Source: Gerris lacustris (Eukaryota > Arthropoda > Insecta > Hemiptera > Gerridae). Taken from it: 64,000 nucleotides of DNA. The translations under genes and the position numbers were made by a program. Under the pieces are notes generated by a model, which ran no database searches, was not told where the DNA came from, and saw nothing but the letters and a program-made list of their open reading frames with translations. Positions 40,985 to 50,902 of the stretch are shown piece after piece. The stretch spans positions 61,819,832 through 61,883,831 of the forward strand of contig OX578283.1 in assembly GCA_951217055.1 (NCBI GenBank), given 5' to 3'. Positions within the stretch are counted from its first letter, which is position 1; every line of letters begins with the position of its first letter.

Positions 40985-42071
40985 TTGTAGAGCAGTGGCG
41001 GATTAAGAATGTCATCTAGGGGGTGGCGATCTGACCCTCCAAGGGGTTTCGGGAGTATGGAAAGCCCTATGGAAAGGGGGGGGGGGGGGAGTTCTCAGGA
41101 TTCCTCCCCCCCGACTGCAGTACAATATCTTAACCGTAAGTCATAGGTGTCGTTAGCAGTTAATTATTGTAGGGTGCATATAGCGGGGGGTCCGGGGTGC
41201 CTCCCCCGGAAAAATTTGAAAATATGACCTCTCAAAACAGCGCTTAAATGCATTTCTGAGGTAAAATTTGATTTTAATACTTAGTCACAAAAGAGTAATT
41301 TTTGGCTCGATTATATGGTGTAGTTTGTTGGAAAAAAAGGATGAACATGAACACAAGTACATTTTTTAAAAAAAATATAATACAAACTTAAAAGTATAGT
41401 TATTGTAACACAATAAAAGTGGTGCACCTAATCATTCCCTTTGTCTAAAATACCTAAAAAAAAATTCGTCCTTGAGAACGAAAATGTATCACAGTTTGTT
41501 ACCTTCGGTAAGCTCGGAAGCTAAAGTGGGATTTTTAATATTTTCGTTTTATATATCTACGAGCCGTTAAGCCCATGACAACGGACCAAATTTTATATTT
41601 AGAAAAAAATAGTTAAATTAAGTAAATTAATTTAGATAGGTTATTATATCTATTTGAAGACCGTCGAATCAAAGCAAATTCTCGTACTTATTTTTATTGG
41701 AATAAATGCGGTTGATTCAGATTGGCAATAACAAACATTTTGCTAAAACTACGCATCTATAAATTATTTTATAAAATAAATTATCAAAATTTGTTGATTT
41801 GTTTAAACGAATTAATCTATTATCGGCGTCTCTATTGAAAACTAGGACATTTTGGCGACCCGAAAAGTGTTTTCGGGAGACAAGTTCGGGATTTAAAGTC
41901 CAAAACCGGGACAACTCCGGGACGCCTGGCATCGTCAGAAGTTTATTATTGGGGGGGGGGGGGGGAGATTTAGGGAAAAAATTAGGGAAAAATTTAGGGA
42001 AAAAATTTAATCAAGGGGGGGGGGGGGCGTTCGCCACCCCTGCCCCCCTTTAATCCGCCACTGTTGTAGAG
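40985..42071. mobile_element. hAT-superfamily non-autonomous element with 8-bp target duplication
   Basis: Ends CAGTGGCGGATTAA (40993) and TTAATCCGCCACTG (ending 42063) are perfect 14-bp inverted repeats of the hAT CAGNGGCGG type. Flanking TTGTAGAG at 40985-40992 and 42064-42071 is a perfect 8 bp target duplication, the hAT signature length. The interior is 1.07 kb without a transposase, with G-runs at 41077-41089, 41951-41966 and 42016-42027, a family E fragment (41470-41525 inverse) and a dispersed fragment at 41680-41710. Confidence 0.95.
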
Positions 42072-42830
42072 ATATTGTATACTGTATAAATTAACAACTA
42101 TAATTTAAATTATTTATTAAACTGAAAGAAGCGGAACTGAGAATAGATTATATATTATTTTATGAACTATAAATGCGGAATGTTTATCTAAATCTTGTAA
42201 CATGGTTTTAGCTTGTTTATTTAATAGTATAAATGGTAACACATTTTTCTTTTTGTTTTATAATGATGTTTTTTGGGGTTTATGTTTAATTATTGTGTTA
42301 ATTTAAACAATTATGTAAACAACTAAATGCTAAGAAGATGATTTTTGTTTATTAAAATTTATTGTTAATTTTAATAAATTATTAAAATTACCATGTCCAC
42401 AATGCAATATCAAAGATTGAATCAATGTTTTTCATTTAGCTTAAAAGAGATTATAATAATAATAATAATACTATGAGACGGATCACGCTACATCTTCATA
42501 TGATAAATGTTTTTTTTTTCTTTTTTACTGAATACATTTAGTAGGGCTGATATAAGAAAAGAAATATAATATAATTAACAGAACTAACAAGGATATAAAT
42601 TTGCATATCCTTCATGTTCCATTATTTAAAAAAATATATATATTATTTCAAAGATAAGATTAACTTTAAATAGTTCATTATAATAAATTATAAGTTTTAT
42701 TTTAAGTTGATTTTTTTAAACATTTCTAGCAACTGATTATGTATAATGTGATAAACTGAATTTTGGCGAAAAACGACGACCTTGTCAAGTCAAAAAAAAA
42801 GAAAATTTTAAGTCTTTAAGAAGCTTATCT
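42072..42830. other. AT-rich spacer, nothing seen
   Basis: Includes a short TAA run (42451-42468) and a T-run near 42511. Confidence 0.6.
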
Positions 42831-43071
42831 GGTACTTCTTTAGATTGTTACTCCCCTATTTTTTTTTTTTTTTTTAATATAAATGACTTTGACTAAATAA
42901 CTATTAAGACAAAGGGATGTTTAGTCCAATGTACTTTGGGACAAAGGAATATCACACTTCAGTTTTTATAAGGGGAGTGACAGTCTAAAGAAGAACATTC
43001 CGTACACCTTCTTTAGATTGTTACTCTCCTCTTGTTTTTTTATAAGGGGAGTAACAATCTAAAGAAGTGCC
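42831..43071. mobile_element. MITE related to the 7663-8215 array
   Basis: Left GGTACTTCTTTAGATTGTTA and right TAACAATCTAAAGAAGTGCC are inverted; an internal TAAGGGGAGTGACAGTCTAA...TTAGATTGTTACTCTCCTC repeats the hairpin theme. About 1.5 hairpin units, compared with 7-8 in the 7663 array. Confidence 0.8.
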
Positions 43072-43462
43072 GCTTAACCTTTCATTGAAAGGTGAATAAA
43101 AAAGCTTAATTTCAATAAAAGGAGAAACTCCGTTTTGATGGTCACGCCAGCCTAGGATCTCGCAATCATAAAATCATAAAACAGCTTTAACTCATGATGA
43201 CCACCATGCCTCATATTGTATTGTTTAAATGATGAGTACCGGTCTGACAGACTAATATACCTCATAACTCATATCATAACGTTTTGTTTTTTATGTTTAT
43301 GGCCGGTCTAAACATGGATGTCCCATTAGTACAATTTTTTATTACTAGATAACCATAGCCACATAGTTTAAATACTTAAGTGCCAGTGGTTCTAGAGATC
43401 AAAGTTTGTGCTGTAGCGGTCTAAGATGTATAACCACCAGAGAGTTTATTGTTCCCCCCCCC

Positions 43463-43495
43463 TTAAAAGTCCCCCTTAAAAAGGGGGACTTTTAA
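43463..43495. repeat. Perfect 15-bp hairpin
   Basis: TTAAAAGTCCCCCTT (43463-43477) pairs with AAGGGGGACTTTTAA (43481-43495), loop AAA. Preceded by a C-run. Confidence 0.8.
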
Positions 43496-43678
43496 AATAA
43501 CGTCCGAAGCAGTAAGACCTCACATGCGTGTCCAACACCAGAAAGTTAATAAAACATTAGTCAGATGAAGGAGTTTTGATAACTAATATTTTTGACAATT
43601 CTGGCGATTAGTTCTCATACTAGAATCAGTAATTATACCACAACTAAAACAAATAATAATCTTAATATACAGACTGCA

Positions 43679-44345
43679 GACACCATCCCGGATGATGTTA
43701 TACTATCAGACACCTATATCAGGATGATGCTATTCCATCAGACAACCACCTGGATGGTGTTATACCATTAGACACCCACTAGGATGATGTTATACTATCA
43801 GGCACCCACCAGGATGATTTTATACCATCAGACGCCCACTAGGATGATGTATACTATCAGACGCCCACCAGGATGATGTTATACCATCAGACACCCCCCA
43901 GGATGATGTTATACCATTACCATCAAACACCCACCAGAAGGATTTTATACAATCAGACAACCACCAGGATGATGTCATACCAGCAGCCACCTACTAGGAT
44001 GATGTTATATTATCAGACACCCACCAGGATGATGTTATACCAGCAGCCACCCACTAGGATGATGTTATACTATCAGATACCCACCAGGATGATGTTATAC
44101 CATCAGACATCCACCAGGATGATGTTATACCCTCAGTCACCCACCAGGATGATGTTATACCATCAGACACCAACCAGGATGATAATACCATCAAACACCC
44201 ACCAGAATGATTTTATACTATCAGACACCCACCAGGATGATATTATACCATCAGACAACCACCAGGGTGATGTTATTCCCTCAGACACCCAGCAGGATGA
44301 TGTTATACCATCAGGCACCCACCAGAATGATATTAAACCATCCGA
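43679..44345 (+). repeat. Minisatellite, 30-bp unit x about 22
   Basis: Unit CACCAGGATGATGTTATACC plus ATCAGACACC. Because 30 is a multiple of 3, reading frames stay open across it: RMMLYHQTPT-type and, after a 2-base shift near 44185, DDVIPSDTHQ-type repeats on +, and GITSSWWVSD-type on minus. Open frames on both strands with no flanking coding signal argue for a non-coding minisatellite. Confidence 0.9.
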
Positions 44346-44910
44346 CATGAATGACCACTGAATGAAACTAAAAAAATAATATTGACGGCTTTTGTCAAAG
44401 AACCACAAATGCTATTATTCAATAGCTTCAATCAATCAATTCAACCAGTCTCATGAGCAGGGCCTAATTTACCAATTACCAATGGCTAGACTGGGCATTT
44501 GATAAGGGCGCCGGTTTTAGAGGGGAGCCAAAATCTTGATATGGAAAGAAAGGAAGCGAAAATTATCGTCCTTTCTTTTTTTGGGTCATCAAAAACTACC
44601 CCAGCTATTCATTTATATGACGGTGCTTGGTAAGCACCAAGCGGGGAGATGTCCGAGGATTACACCCAGATCTGTGGTCACCATCCAAGTTGTGACCAGT
44701 CCCAATGCTGTTCTGCGAGAGGTGATATAATTAAAAGTTGTTCTCGATGTTACTTTTATTAATTAACTATTAACATTGTTTCACACTGATGACCATGAAT
44801 AAAGTGGCTGAATTCTCCCGACCTGTAGTAAACTAGGCTGTTGATCAGAACTAAAAGAAACAGAAAGAAAGAAGTACAAAATAACAATACGGGAAGAAGA
44901 AAATAAAATT
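44346..44910. other. Base-balanced unrecognised spacer
   Basis: Contains a hairpin CGGTGCTTGGTAAGCACCAA near 44622-44641 and two open frames without motifs. Confidence 0.35.
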
Positions 44911-45130
44911 GATTTCAGCATTTTTAGGATTAGTTCTTCTTGTAACAATATTTTCTCTCTTTCTTTCAATCACATACGCAGAAACACTTACAGAAAGATA
45001 TGGAGGTGGAAAAAAATTATTTATTGTTTTTACAAGATATAATCATATTCATATTCAAGTAACATCAAGATATGACTTTAATAAATACTTATCTTATCCT
45101 GTTATCGATAATAAGTTGTTAGTAAGTTGA
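44911..45130 (+). CDS. Possible exon encoding a signal-peptide-like segment (hypothetical)
   Basis: An open frame preceded by TGATTTCAG (an acceptor-like AG at 44918-44919) and lacking its own ATG. Its first part reads as a hydrophobic stretch (FLGLVLLVTIFSLFL) followed by SITYA, a plausible signal-peptidase site, then a polar segment ETLTERYGGGKK and about 40 more residues to a TGA at 45128-45130. GTAACA at 45058 could be a donor. No family recognised. Alternatives are a lone transmembrane exon, an old transposon frame, or chance. No partner exon is identified. Confidence 0.2.
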
Positions 45131-45899
45131 TAAAAACATTTTTTTCACAAACTGTACACTTCTATATAAATCAGATATCAAGATATGTGATTAAGAAACT
45201 TATAGATTAAGATAAAACAAGAAAAAGAGAGAGATTAAATAGTGGGGGGAAGAAACCTGATTAGTTATTAAGTTTATGGACAGATGTTAAAAATGGCGTT
45301 AGCGCGTTTCATGTTTAGATTAGTATGATAGTTCTTATTACAGCTGGAGGCAAAATAAGAGTTGAAAAAGAAAAAGATTTCACGGACAAGATTGAACAGG
45401 ATACTCCGAGGTTCCTTATATTAATAGGCTCCAAGATAATTATCTATATAAAGATAATTGTTATATCCTCAGATAATTGTTACTCTCCCCCACCCCGCTC
45501 TGTATAAACTCGATGTAACTTTTATTAATTAACGTTGTAATGGTCGAGCGAACTCCCAACAACAGGTTTTTATTAAATATTAATAAGGAATGGCTAAAAT
45601 ATTAAAACGAGAGAGAGATACAAGAAGAAAAACATAAATTAGCGGAATATATAAGAGCATCCTGTTAGTTAAAGGAGTAATAATTAAATCGTTATTAATA
45701 ATACAATGTAATGGGCACTCTAAACATGTTTTTATTTTACTGTTGTTATCGTATTTGTGCATTATTCATTCTTAAAACAATATGTGTTTAAACTTTTTTT
45801 AAGCAATAGTTATTAAGAATATACTTTTAATAAGAGTGTTACGTACAAAAGTGTGTAAATTTAGAATCAACCTTAATTTAAGGTAGTGTAAGATAATAG
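45131..45899. other. AT-rich spacer, nothing seen
   Basis: Short frames at 45325-45507 (+) and 45580-45762 (-) lack motifs. Confidence 0.55.
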
Positions 45900-45976
45900 T
45901 ACATTACGCGTCGAGTGCGGAAAGTAGCATTTTGCATGCGAGTTTGGAGTTCGCACCCGAGCGACAGCGAGGGTAG

Positions 45977-46210
45977 TTAAACCACACGAGCAATGCAAAA
46001 TGCCGTTTTCGAACGAGTTGCGTACCATACTTTATCTACGATTGTTAGATTTAAATAATAAATACAGAAAAAAATAAATTTGCTGTATGTAAGTTCGTAT
46101 CTCTTCTCTTGATAAAGATGGCAATCTTGAGTTGTATTTTTTGCAGAATTAATTATTTCTGGAGGAGTATTATTCTCTACATGTTCGTCAAAGTCACTTG
46201 ATTCATTCAT
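45977..46210 (-). pseudogene. Recombinase-like N-terminus, open copy
   Basis: ATG at 46210 gives 77 codons. It starts MNESSDFDEHVENNTPPEII, then NSAKNTTQ, a deviating DCHLYQEK, and RYELTYSKF, the best match to the LSxxRYExxYxxF helix of Crypton-like tyrosine recombinases known to me. Relative to the copy at 9321 it has a 4 bp deletion and a 1 bp insertion that cancel, keeping the frame open but replacing about 8 residues. After YSKF the frame reads through the element's 3' part and the GC-rich motif. No catalytic domain is present. Confidence 0.45.
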
Positions 46211-46308
46211 TGTTTTTCACTACAAACTCGATATAAACAGTTACTTTAATAAAAGAATAGCAAATTAGTTTTGTTAAATGTAAACAAACTCGCTAATCGT
46301 GCGTAAAG

Positions 46309-46364
46309 CTGAATAATTCCTCTTCTTTACCGCGCTAGCGTGGTAAAGAAGAGGAATTCTTCAG
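46309..46364. repeat. 56-bp palindrome, copy 3
   Basis: As copy 2 with the same CGCTAGCG centre; the left arm has one mismatch (GAATAATTCC). Confidence 0.9.
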
Positions 46365-46599
46365 AACTATGAGACGCGCATGCGTGAATTGATGAATACA
46401 AGTACGTAAAAAATCACTTTCTACGCATCTAAACAGAGATATAATGTTTATATTTCGTATCAATCGTAGATAAAATATAGTTATTGTAAAAAAAATTCTC
46501 TATAAGCAATTGCTATTTTGTATTCTTCGACAGTCTTTATTGCAAATTATCCTTCAGTTTATCTTTGTCAAACTAACAGAATAGACTTCCCCGAAGAGT

Positions 46600-47390
46600 C
46601 TTATGTTGAAAACGAAACGTTGGAAACAAATCTGCACCTCTTACGTTAAAAGCAAAACATTGGAACCTACACCTCTTGTGTTGAACATTGGAACCTATAC
46701 CTCTTGTTTGAAAGCAAAACATTGGAACCTAAACCTCTTATTTTGAAAGAACAACATTGGAACCTTCACCTTTTTCGTTGAAAGTTGAAAGTCTAACATT
46801 GGAAACCACACCTCTTGTGTTGAAAGCCAAACATTGGAACCTAAACCTCTTGTTTGAAAGCAAAACATTGGAACCTACACCTCTTGTGTTGAAAGCCAAA
46901 CATTGAAACCTAAACCTCTTATTTTGAAAGAATAACATTGGAACCTTCACCTTTTCGTTGAAAGTTGAAAGTCTAACATTGGAAACCACACCTCTTGCGT
47001 GTTGAAAGCCTAACATTGAAACCTAAACCTCTTTCATTGAAAGTTAAATGCCAAACATTGAAACCTAAACCTCTTGTTTGAAAGCCAAACATTGAAACCT
47101 AAACCTCTTGTTTGAAAGCCAAACATTGAAACCTAAACCTCTTGCGTGTTGAAAGCCTAACATTGGAACCTATAAACGTCTTGTGTTGAAAGCTAAACAT
47201 TGGAACCTATAAACCTCTTGTGTTGAAAGCCAAACATTGGAACCTATAAACCTCTTGTGTTGAAAGTCAAACATTGAAACCTAAACCTCTTGTTTTGAAT
47301 GCATAACATTGAAACCTTCACTTTCTTTCGTTGAAAGTTGAAAGCCTAACATGGAACCTACACTTCTTGTTTTGATATCAAAACATTGGC
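46600..47390. repeat. Minisatellite, about 33-46 bp units x about 20
   Basis: Variable units built from ACATTGGAACCTAAACCTCT then TGTTGAAAGCCAA. Unit length varies through small indels, and longer units containing CGTTGAAAGTTGAAAGTCTA alternate, indicating higher-order repeats (46738-46930 versus 46930-47010). The left border (GACTTCCCCGAAGAGTCTTA, TTGAAAACGAAACGTTGGAA at 46587-46626) looks like the founding copy. The minus-strand frame at 46738-47016 is the repeat read through. Confidence 0.9.
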
Positions 47391-47687
47391 CTGTCTGGAT
47401 CGTGAGACCTGGAAGTTTATTTTTGTTTTTTTCTGGTATTGCTATCGAATATTACGTTAAACAGCCAAGAAAGATGCAATTAGATTTTTGTATAGGTACA
47501 TTAAGCTCAAATAAAATAAACTGTTTTTTTTTTTTTTTTTTAAAAAAAGAGAAAAAAAATCAATCTTAACAACCTGTAAACAATTCCAGTCTCTCTTTAC
47601 TTATCTAAGTGAATAAACAAATTTGTTCTATTTTTAAATTTTACTTCATAAGAGTTTATTATATGAAGATTTTTTACGAAGGTAAGC
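47391..47687. other. AT-rich spacer, nothing seen
   Basis: T-run near 47526-47540; no credible ORF. Confidence 0.55.
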
Positions 47688-48010
47688 TTACCGAAGGTAA
47701 CGGAAGCATTGTGTTCACTTTTGAGAACGAAAAACTTTTATGTCTCCGATTTTAAAAATTCCAAGACAGAAATCCGTTTCAGACATCAGGGAACATTTTT
47801 GGTCTCATGTCTGTCTGTCTGTCTGTCGGTCTGTGTGTCAAATACAATTTTTTAGTGAAACCAACACCGACACCGCTATGAAGTGTTAAAGATCGCTAAA
47901 ACTATTAATAGTTTTTACACAATACACAATATAACAATTAAGTAATATAACAATCATTTTAATGATAATATAACAATAAAGTGCATGATAGGATGCGAGG
48001 GAGCTATGTA
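47688..48010 (+). mobile_element. Family E repeat, internally deleted copy
   Basis: Matches 31858-32030, then jumps after TGTGTGTC to CAAATACA...TTTTTTAGTGAAACCAAC, equivalent to 32240 onward; about 200 bp are missing. Ends GATGCGAGGGAGCTATGT. Confidence 0.75.
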
Positions 48011-48180
48011 AATGGAAACATTTTTAATTAAAATAAAAAATAGAAATAAATAAAGTAAGAAATACAATGGATTGTTGTTAAATATCTCAAAATGATCAAC
48101 CAATTTTTTTTATTGTTTTTGTATTATTTCCTTTAAGTTATAAAGAAGAAGATGGACTAAGAAAATAAATTGGTAGTGCG

Positions 48181-48889
48181 TCAAGTCTCTCGTAAAAAGG
48201 GTTTCGTTGGTGTTGTAAACATGAAATTAGTAAGGGGGGGGGGAGCAAGATTTGGATGTTTTTTGACAAAATGGCAGGGAAAATTAAATACTTTCCCTAA
48301 GCGGTATATATATTTGTAATCTACTCTTCATTACCTTTCATTTAATACCTCACTCAAAATTTAAAAAAATATTTTTTTTCCCGTGACATCAATCAGCCGC
48401 CATCTTGGAGTCCCAGTTAATCCGACCAAGTTGCTATTCTTATTTTTTCTCTTTGGCCCATCAGACCGCACATTTTTCATATTTTTAGTAACAGCGGAAA
48501 TATAGTTTTAGGGGGGAGGGGGACAAACAAAATTTTGATGTTTTTTGACTAAATGGCGGGGAAAATTAAACACTTTCCCTAAGTGGTATATATATTTGTA
48601 ATCTACTCTTCAATACCTTTCATTTGATACCCCACTCAAAATTTAAAATTTTTTTTTTTTTTGCATGACGTGAGTTATCCGCCATTTTGGATTTGAACAG
48701 CTGATAATTTTGAGTTCGCTATATTTTTCCTGTGTGCGCGTCAAAACGATCTTTAATATTGGAAAGTTTCACGTTTCTATCTCTTTTCATTCAAAAGTTA
48801 TTGGAACCGTACAGAGTGACAGACAGACACATGAACGAAACTATAAGGGTTTCCTTTTTTTGGTTTTACCAACGAAACCCTAAAAAAAG
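48181..48889 (-). mobile_element. Family F repeat, copy 1
   Basis: Inverse of 57808-58490: end at 48889 reads on minus TAGGGTTTCGTTGGTAAAAC and CAAAAAAAGGAAACCCTTAT, itself a hairpin (AGGGTTTC...GAAACCCT). Inside is an about 300 bp block present twice (48230-48400 and 48510-48700: CACTTTCCCTAAG(C/T)GGTATA, TTTCATTTGATACCCCACTC). The frame 48732-49070 lacks a domain. Confidence 0.75.
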
Positions 48890-49559
48890 AAATAAAAAGT
48901 GTGCGGAACTGGCCTTACCGATTGTTTTTTTTCCCCCTCTACCACATTTATGTAGGGAATGTTGTTGGTCATGCTCTCACTTCAAGCTTACATCAGCTAT
49001 AGAAACTGTTTCTCTTTCTATTGTTTACTATTTGGAATGCAGGTCAATAGAAACCAAGATGGCATTATGACATATGAAGCCCACCTGTCGCAGCTTTTAG
49101 CCGTAAGACAATCGCATTCAATAACGCTTTAGCAGAGGTTAAGTAGGTTAGGTTTACAATAGCCAGGCCTTTTATTTAAATGGTCCTGGGTCATAAGGAA
49201 AGGTACAATCAGGAAAGGTACAATCAGTCATTCGGGACACTCTAATGACTGCCTAAATGTAAAACAAACAGTCACAGTACGAAATTATCGTGTTTATCCC
49301 TAATATCCCCTTAAACGCCCTTTCATTTATATGGACTTGGCTAGTCATATAGGTCATGGAAAAGGTTCACTAGGTCATTCGGGACACTCGAGTTAGTGCC
49401 TGAATATAAAAAATATATCACTCCACAACACAAAAACTTCTGATTGAATCAGGTTAAAATTTTTACATGCCTGTTTCAATTGTTATTTCGATGATGTGTG
49501 TGAAGTTTTATTAAAAACGTCACGTTAGAACGTAAGATATCGGTAAAAACGTTGTTTTT
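48890..49559. other. Spacer with a degenerate duplicated segment
   Basis: GGTCATTCGGGACACTC-like words occur at 49232 and 49373, and a relative (AGTCATTCAGGACTTC) at 50092, each preceded by CATGAA/CATAAGG and AAGGTTCACT/AAGGTACAAT. A diverged local repeat of unknown origin. Confidence 0.45.
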
Positions 49560-49975
49560 CTCTATTTTAAACGTTTAGGTTCGCTTTAATAAATTTAGCG
49601 ATCTTTGACACTTCATATAGCAGTGTCGGTGATGGTTTTACTAAAACAAAAAATTAAATAATAATAAAAAAGTTGTTTGTTTCATAGAATGGATGAAGTT
49701 ACAATTTTTTCCCGCCCTAAAATTCCAATTTTACATTTTAAGCTTACGTTTACGCGTGCGTTGTGCGCGAACGCTTGGGTGGATAACGTTGTCTAATGAA
49801 CTCGTCCTGGGCATTGGTAAAATGAACATGTGTACCAAATTTCAACTAAATCTGTCGACATTTCCTCAAGTTATCGTCATCGGTCGATTTTGTGACGGTC
49901 GGTTTTCAGACGGTCGTTTATTACAGATTAACTCCCGGATTCCAGACGCTGTAAAGTGCCATAAGGAACTTCGTT
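49560..49975 (-). mobile_element. Family E relative, inverse
   Basis: AGCGATCTTTGACACTTCAT (49598), CGGTGATGGTTTTACTAAAA and ACTCGTCCTGGGCATTGGTA (49801) are the reverse complement of the 32100-32300 part of family E. The open frame 49693-49977 runs antisense through it; no domain. Confidence 0.6.
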
Positions 49976-50162
49976 AAAAAAAAAAAAATAAATAAATAAC
50001 TGTCATAGTGTGTATAACATGTATAATACCTAATATTCCCTAAATTACCTATAATTTAAATATGGTATTTGGTCATGAAGAAGGTTCACTTAGTCATTCA
50101 GGACTTCAGAGACTCAATTGAGTCCCTGCATTGTAAAACAAATGCAGCCATTAGTCATAGTG

Positions 50163-50260
50163 TATAATATGCCCCAAATATAACTTTACAGCAGTAAAGT
50201 TATATTTGGGGCATATTATAACTGGAACTGACTCTTGTATAGAGTCAGCAGACTCTATAC
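50163..50260. repeat. Two adjacent perfect hairpins with the same AGCA loop
   Basis: Hairpin 1: 27-bp perfect arms 50163-50189 and 50194-50220. Hairpin 2: 10-bp perfect arms GTATAGAGTC (50237-50246) and GACTCTATAC (50251-50260). Both loops are AGCA. Confidence 0.95.
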
Positions 50261-50289
50261 TCTTGTCGCCAGAGAACTCCCTCAATAGT

Positions 50290-50902
50290 CTCGTCATAAA
50301 AAAACTTAAGTAGATGACATTACCAACAAAGTGCGAACATGTGTCTCACTCTCGTCTGGACCATTTGAGACAGTTAACTCCAAACGGATGTACTCGTTGA
50401 GACATCTCTGTCTCATGAGACCTTTAGACTCGGGCTCAAAAAACCGACTCCAGATAGGAGTTTTGAGACAACCCGAGGACATACGAGGAGTATCCTCTAC
50501 ACTGTAAACTCTCGGACGCCTGTCTCGAGGTGTCCCTCGAGTGCGTACAGCCGGCATTAAGAGTCGAGATTGTTAATTAAGTTATTAAGAGGTAGGTAGG
50601 TACTTAAGTGGGTAGTTCGAGTTTCGAGTTAATTATTAAGTTATAAAAGGTCTCGTTATCAAGTGTTTAAGAGGGTAAAGGTACTTAATTTATGTGGAGA
50701 CTTAATAGAGATACAGTGTCAAGATAATTATTGAGTTATTTAATGAGATAGGATTATTTAATGAAATAGGACTTAGGGAGATAGGTACTTTGTATAGAGT
50801 GCGTCTAGATACCTACTTAATGATGATTGGTTACTTGAAGTTACTTAGTGTGTATAGTTTCTGAAGAGAAAGTTATTTATTGACTATTATGTACCTACAA
50901 TA
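50290..50902. other. Base-balanced unrecognised segment
   Basis: 50300-50580 has many GAGAC/GTCTC words in both orientations and an 83-codon minus frame (50557-50306) with no domain I recognise. It may be a MITE of unknown family. 50580-50900 is AT-rich with TACTTA words. Confidence 0.3.

Larger units (their letters stand above)
45900..46474 (-). mobile_element. Recombinase-like element fragment, copy 3
   Basis: Inverse copy of 9061-9640. The GC motif CACCCGAGCGACAGCGAGGG is at 45954-45973, with inverted GCATTTTGCATGCGAG / GAGCAATGCAAAATGC around it. Module boundaries TTTATCTACGATTG (46031) and CAATCGTAGATAAA (46461-46474) are intact and perfectly inverted. Outer ends are missing. Confidence 0.7.

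Noticed and set aside
46738..47016. 92-codon minus ORF in the minisatellite
   Set aside because: Variable unit length and open frames in tandem DNA; no conserved peptide beyond the repeat.
48732..49070. 112-codon ORF
   Set aside because: Its first half is antisense to family F, whose other copy (57808-58490) does not preserve the frame.
50306..50557. 83-codon arginine-rich minus ORF as a host gene
   Set aside because: Many GAGAC/GTCTC inverted words suggest a mobile element; no domain recognised and no second coding signal.
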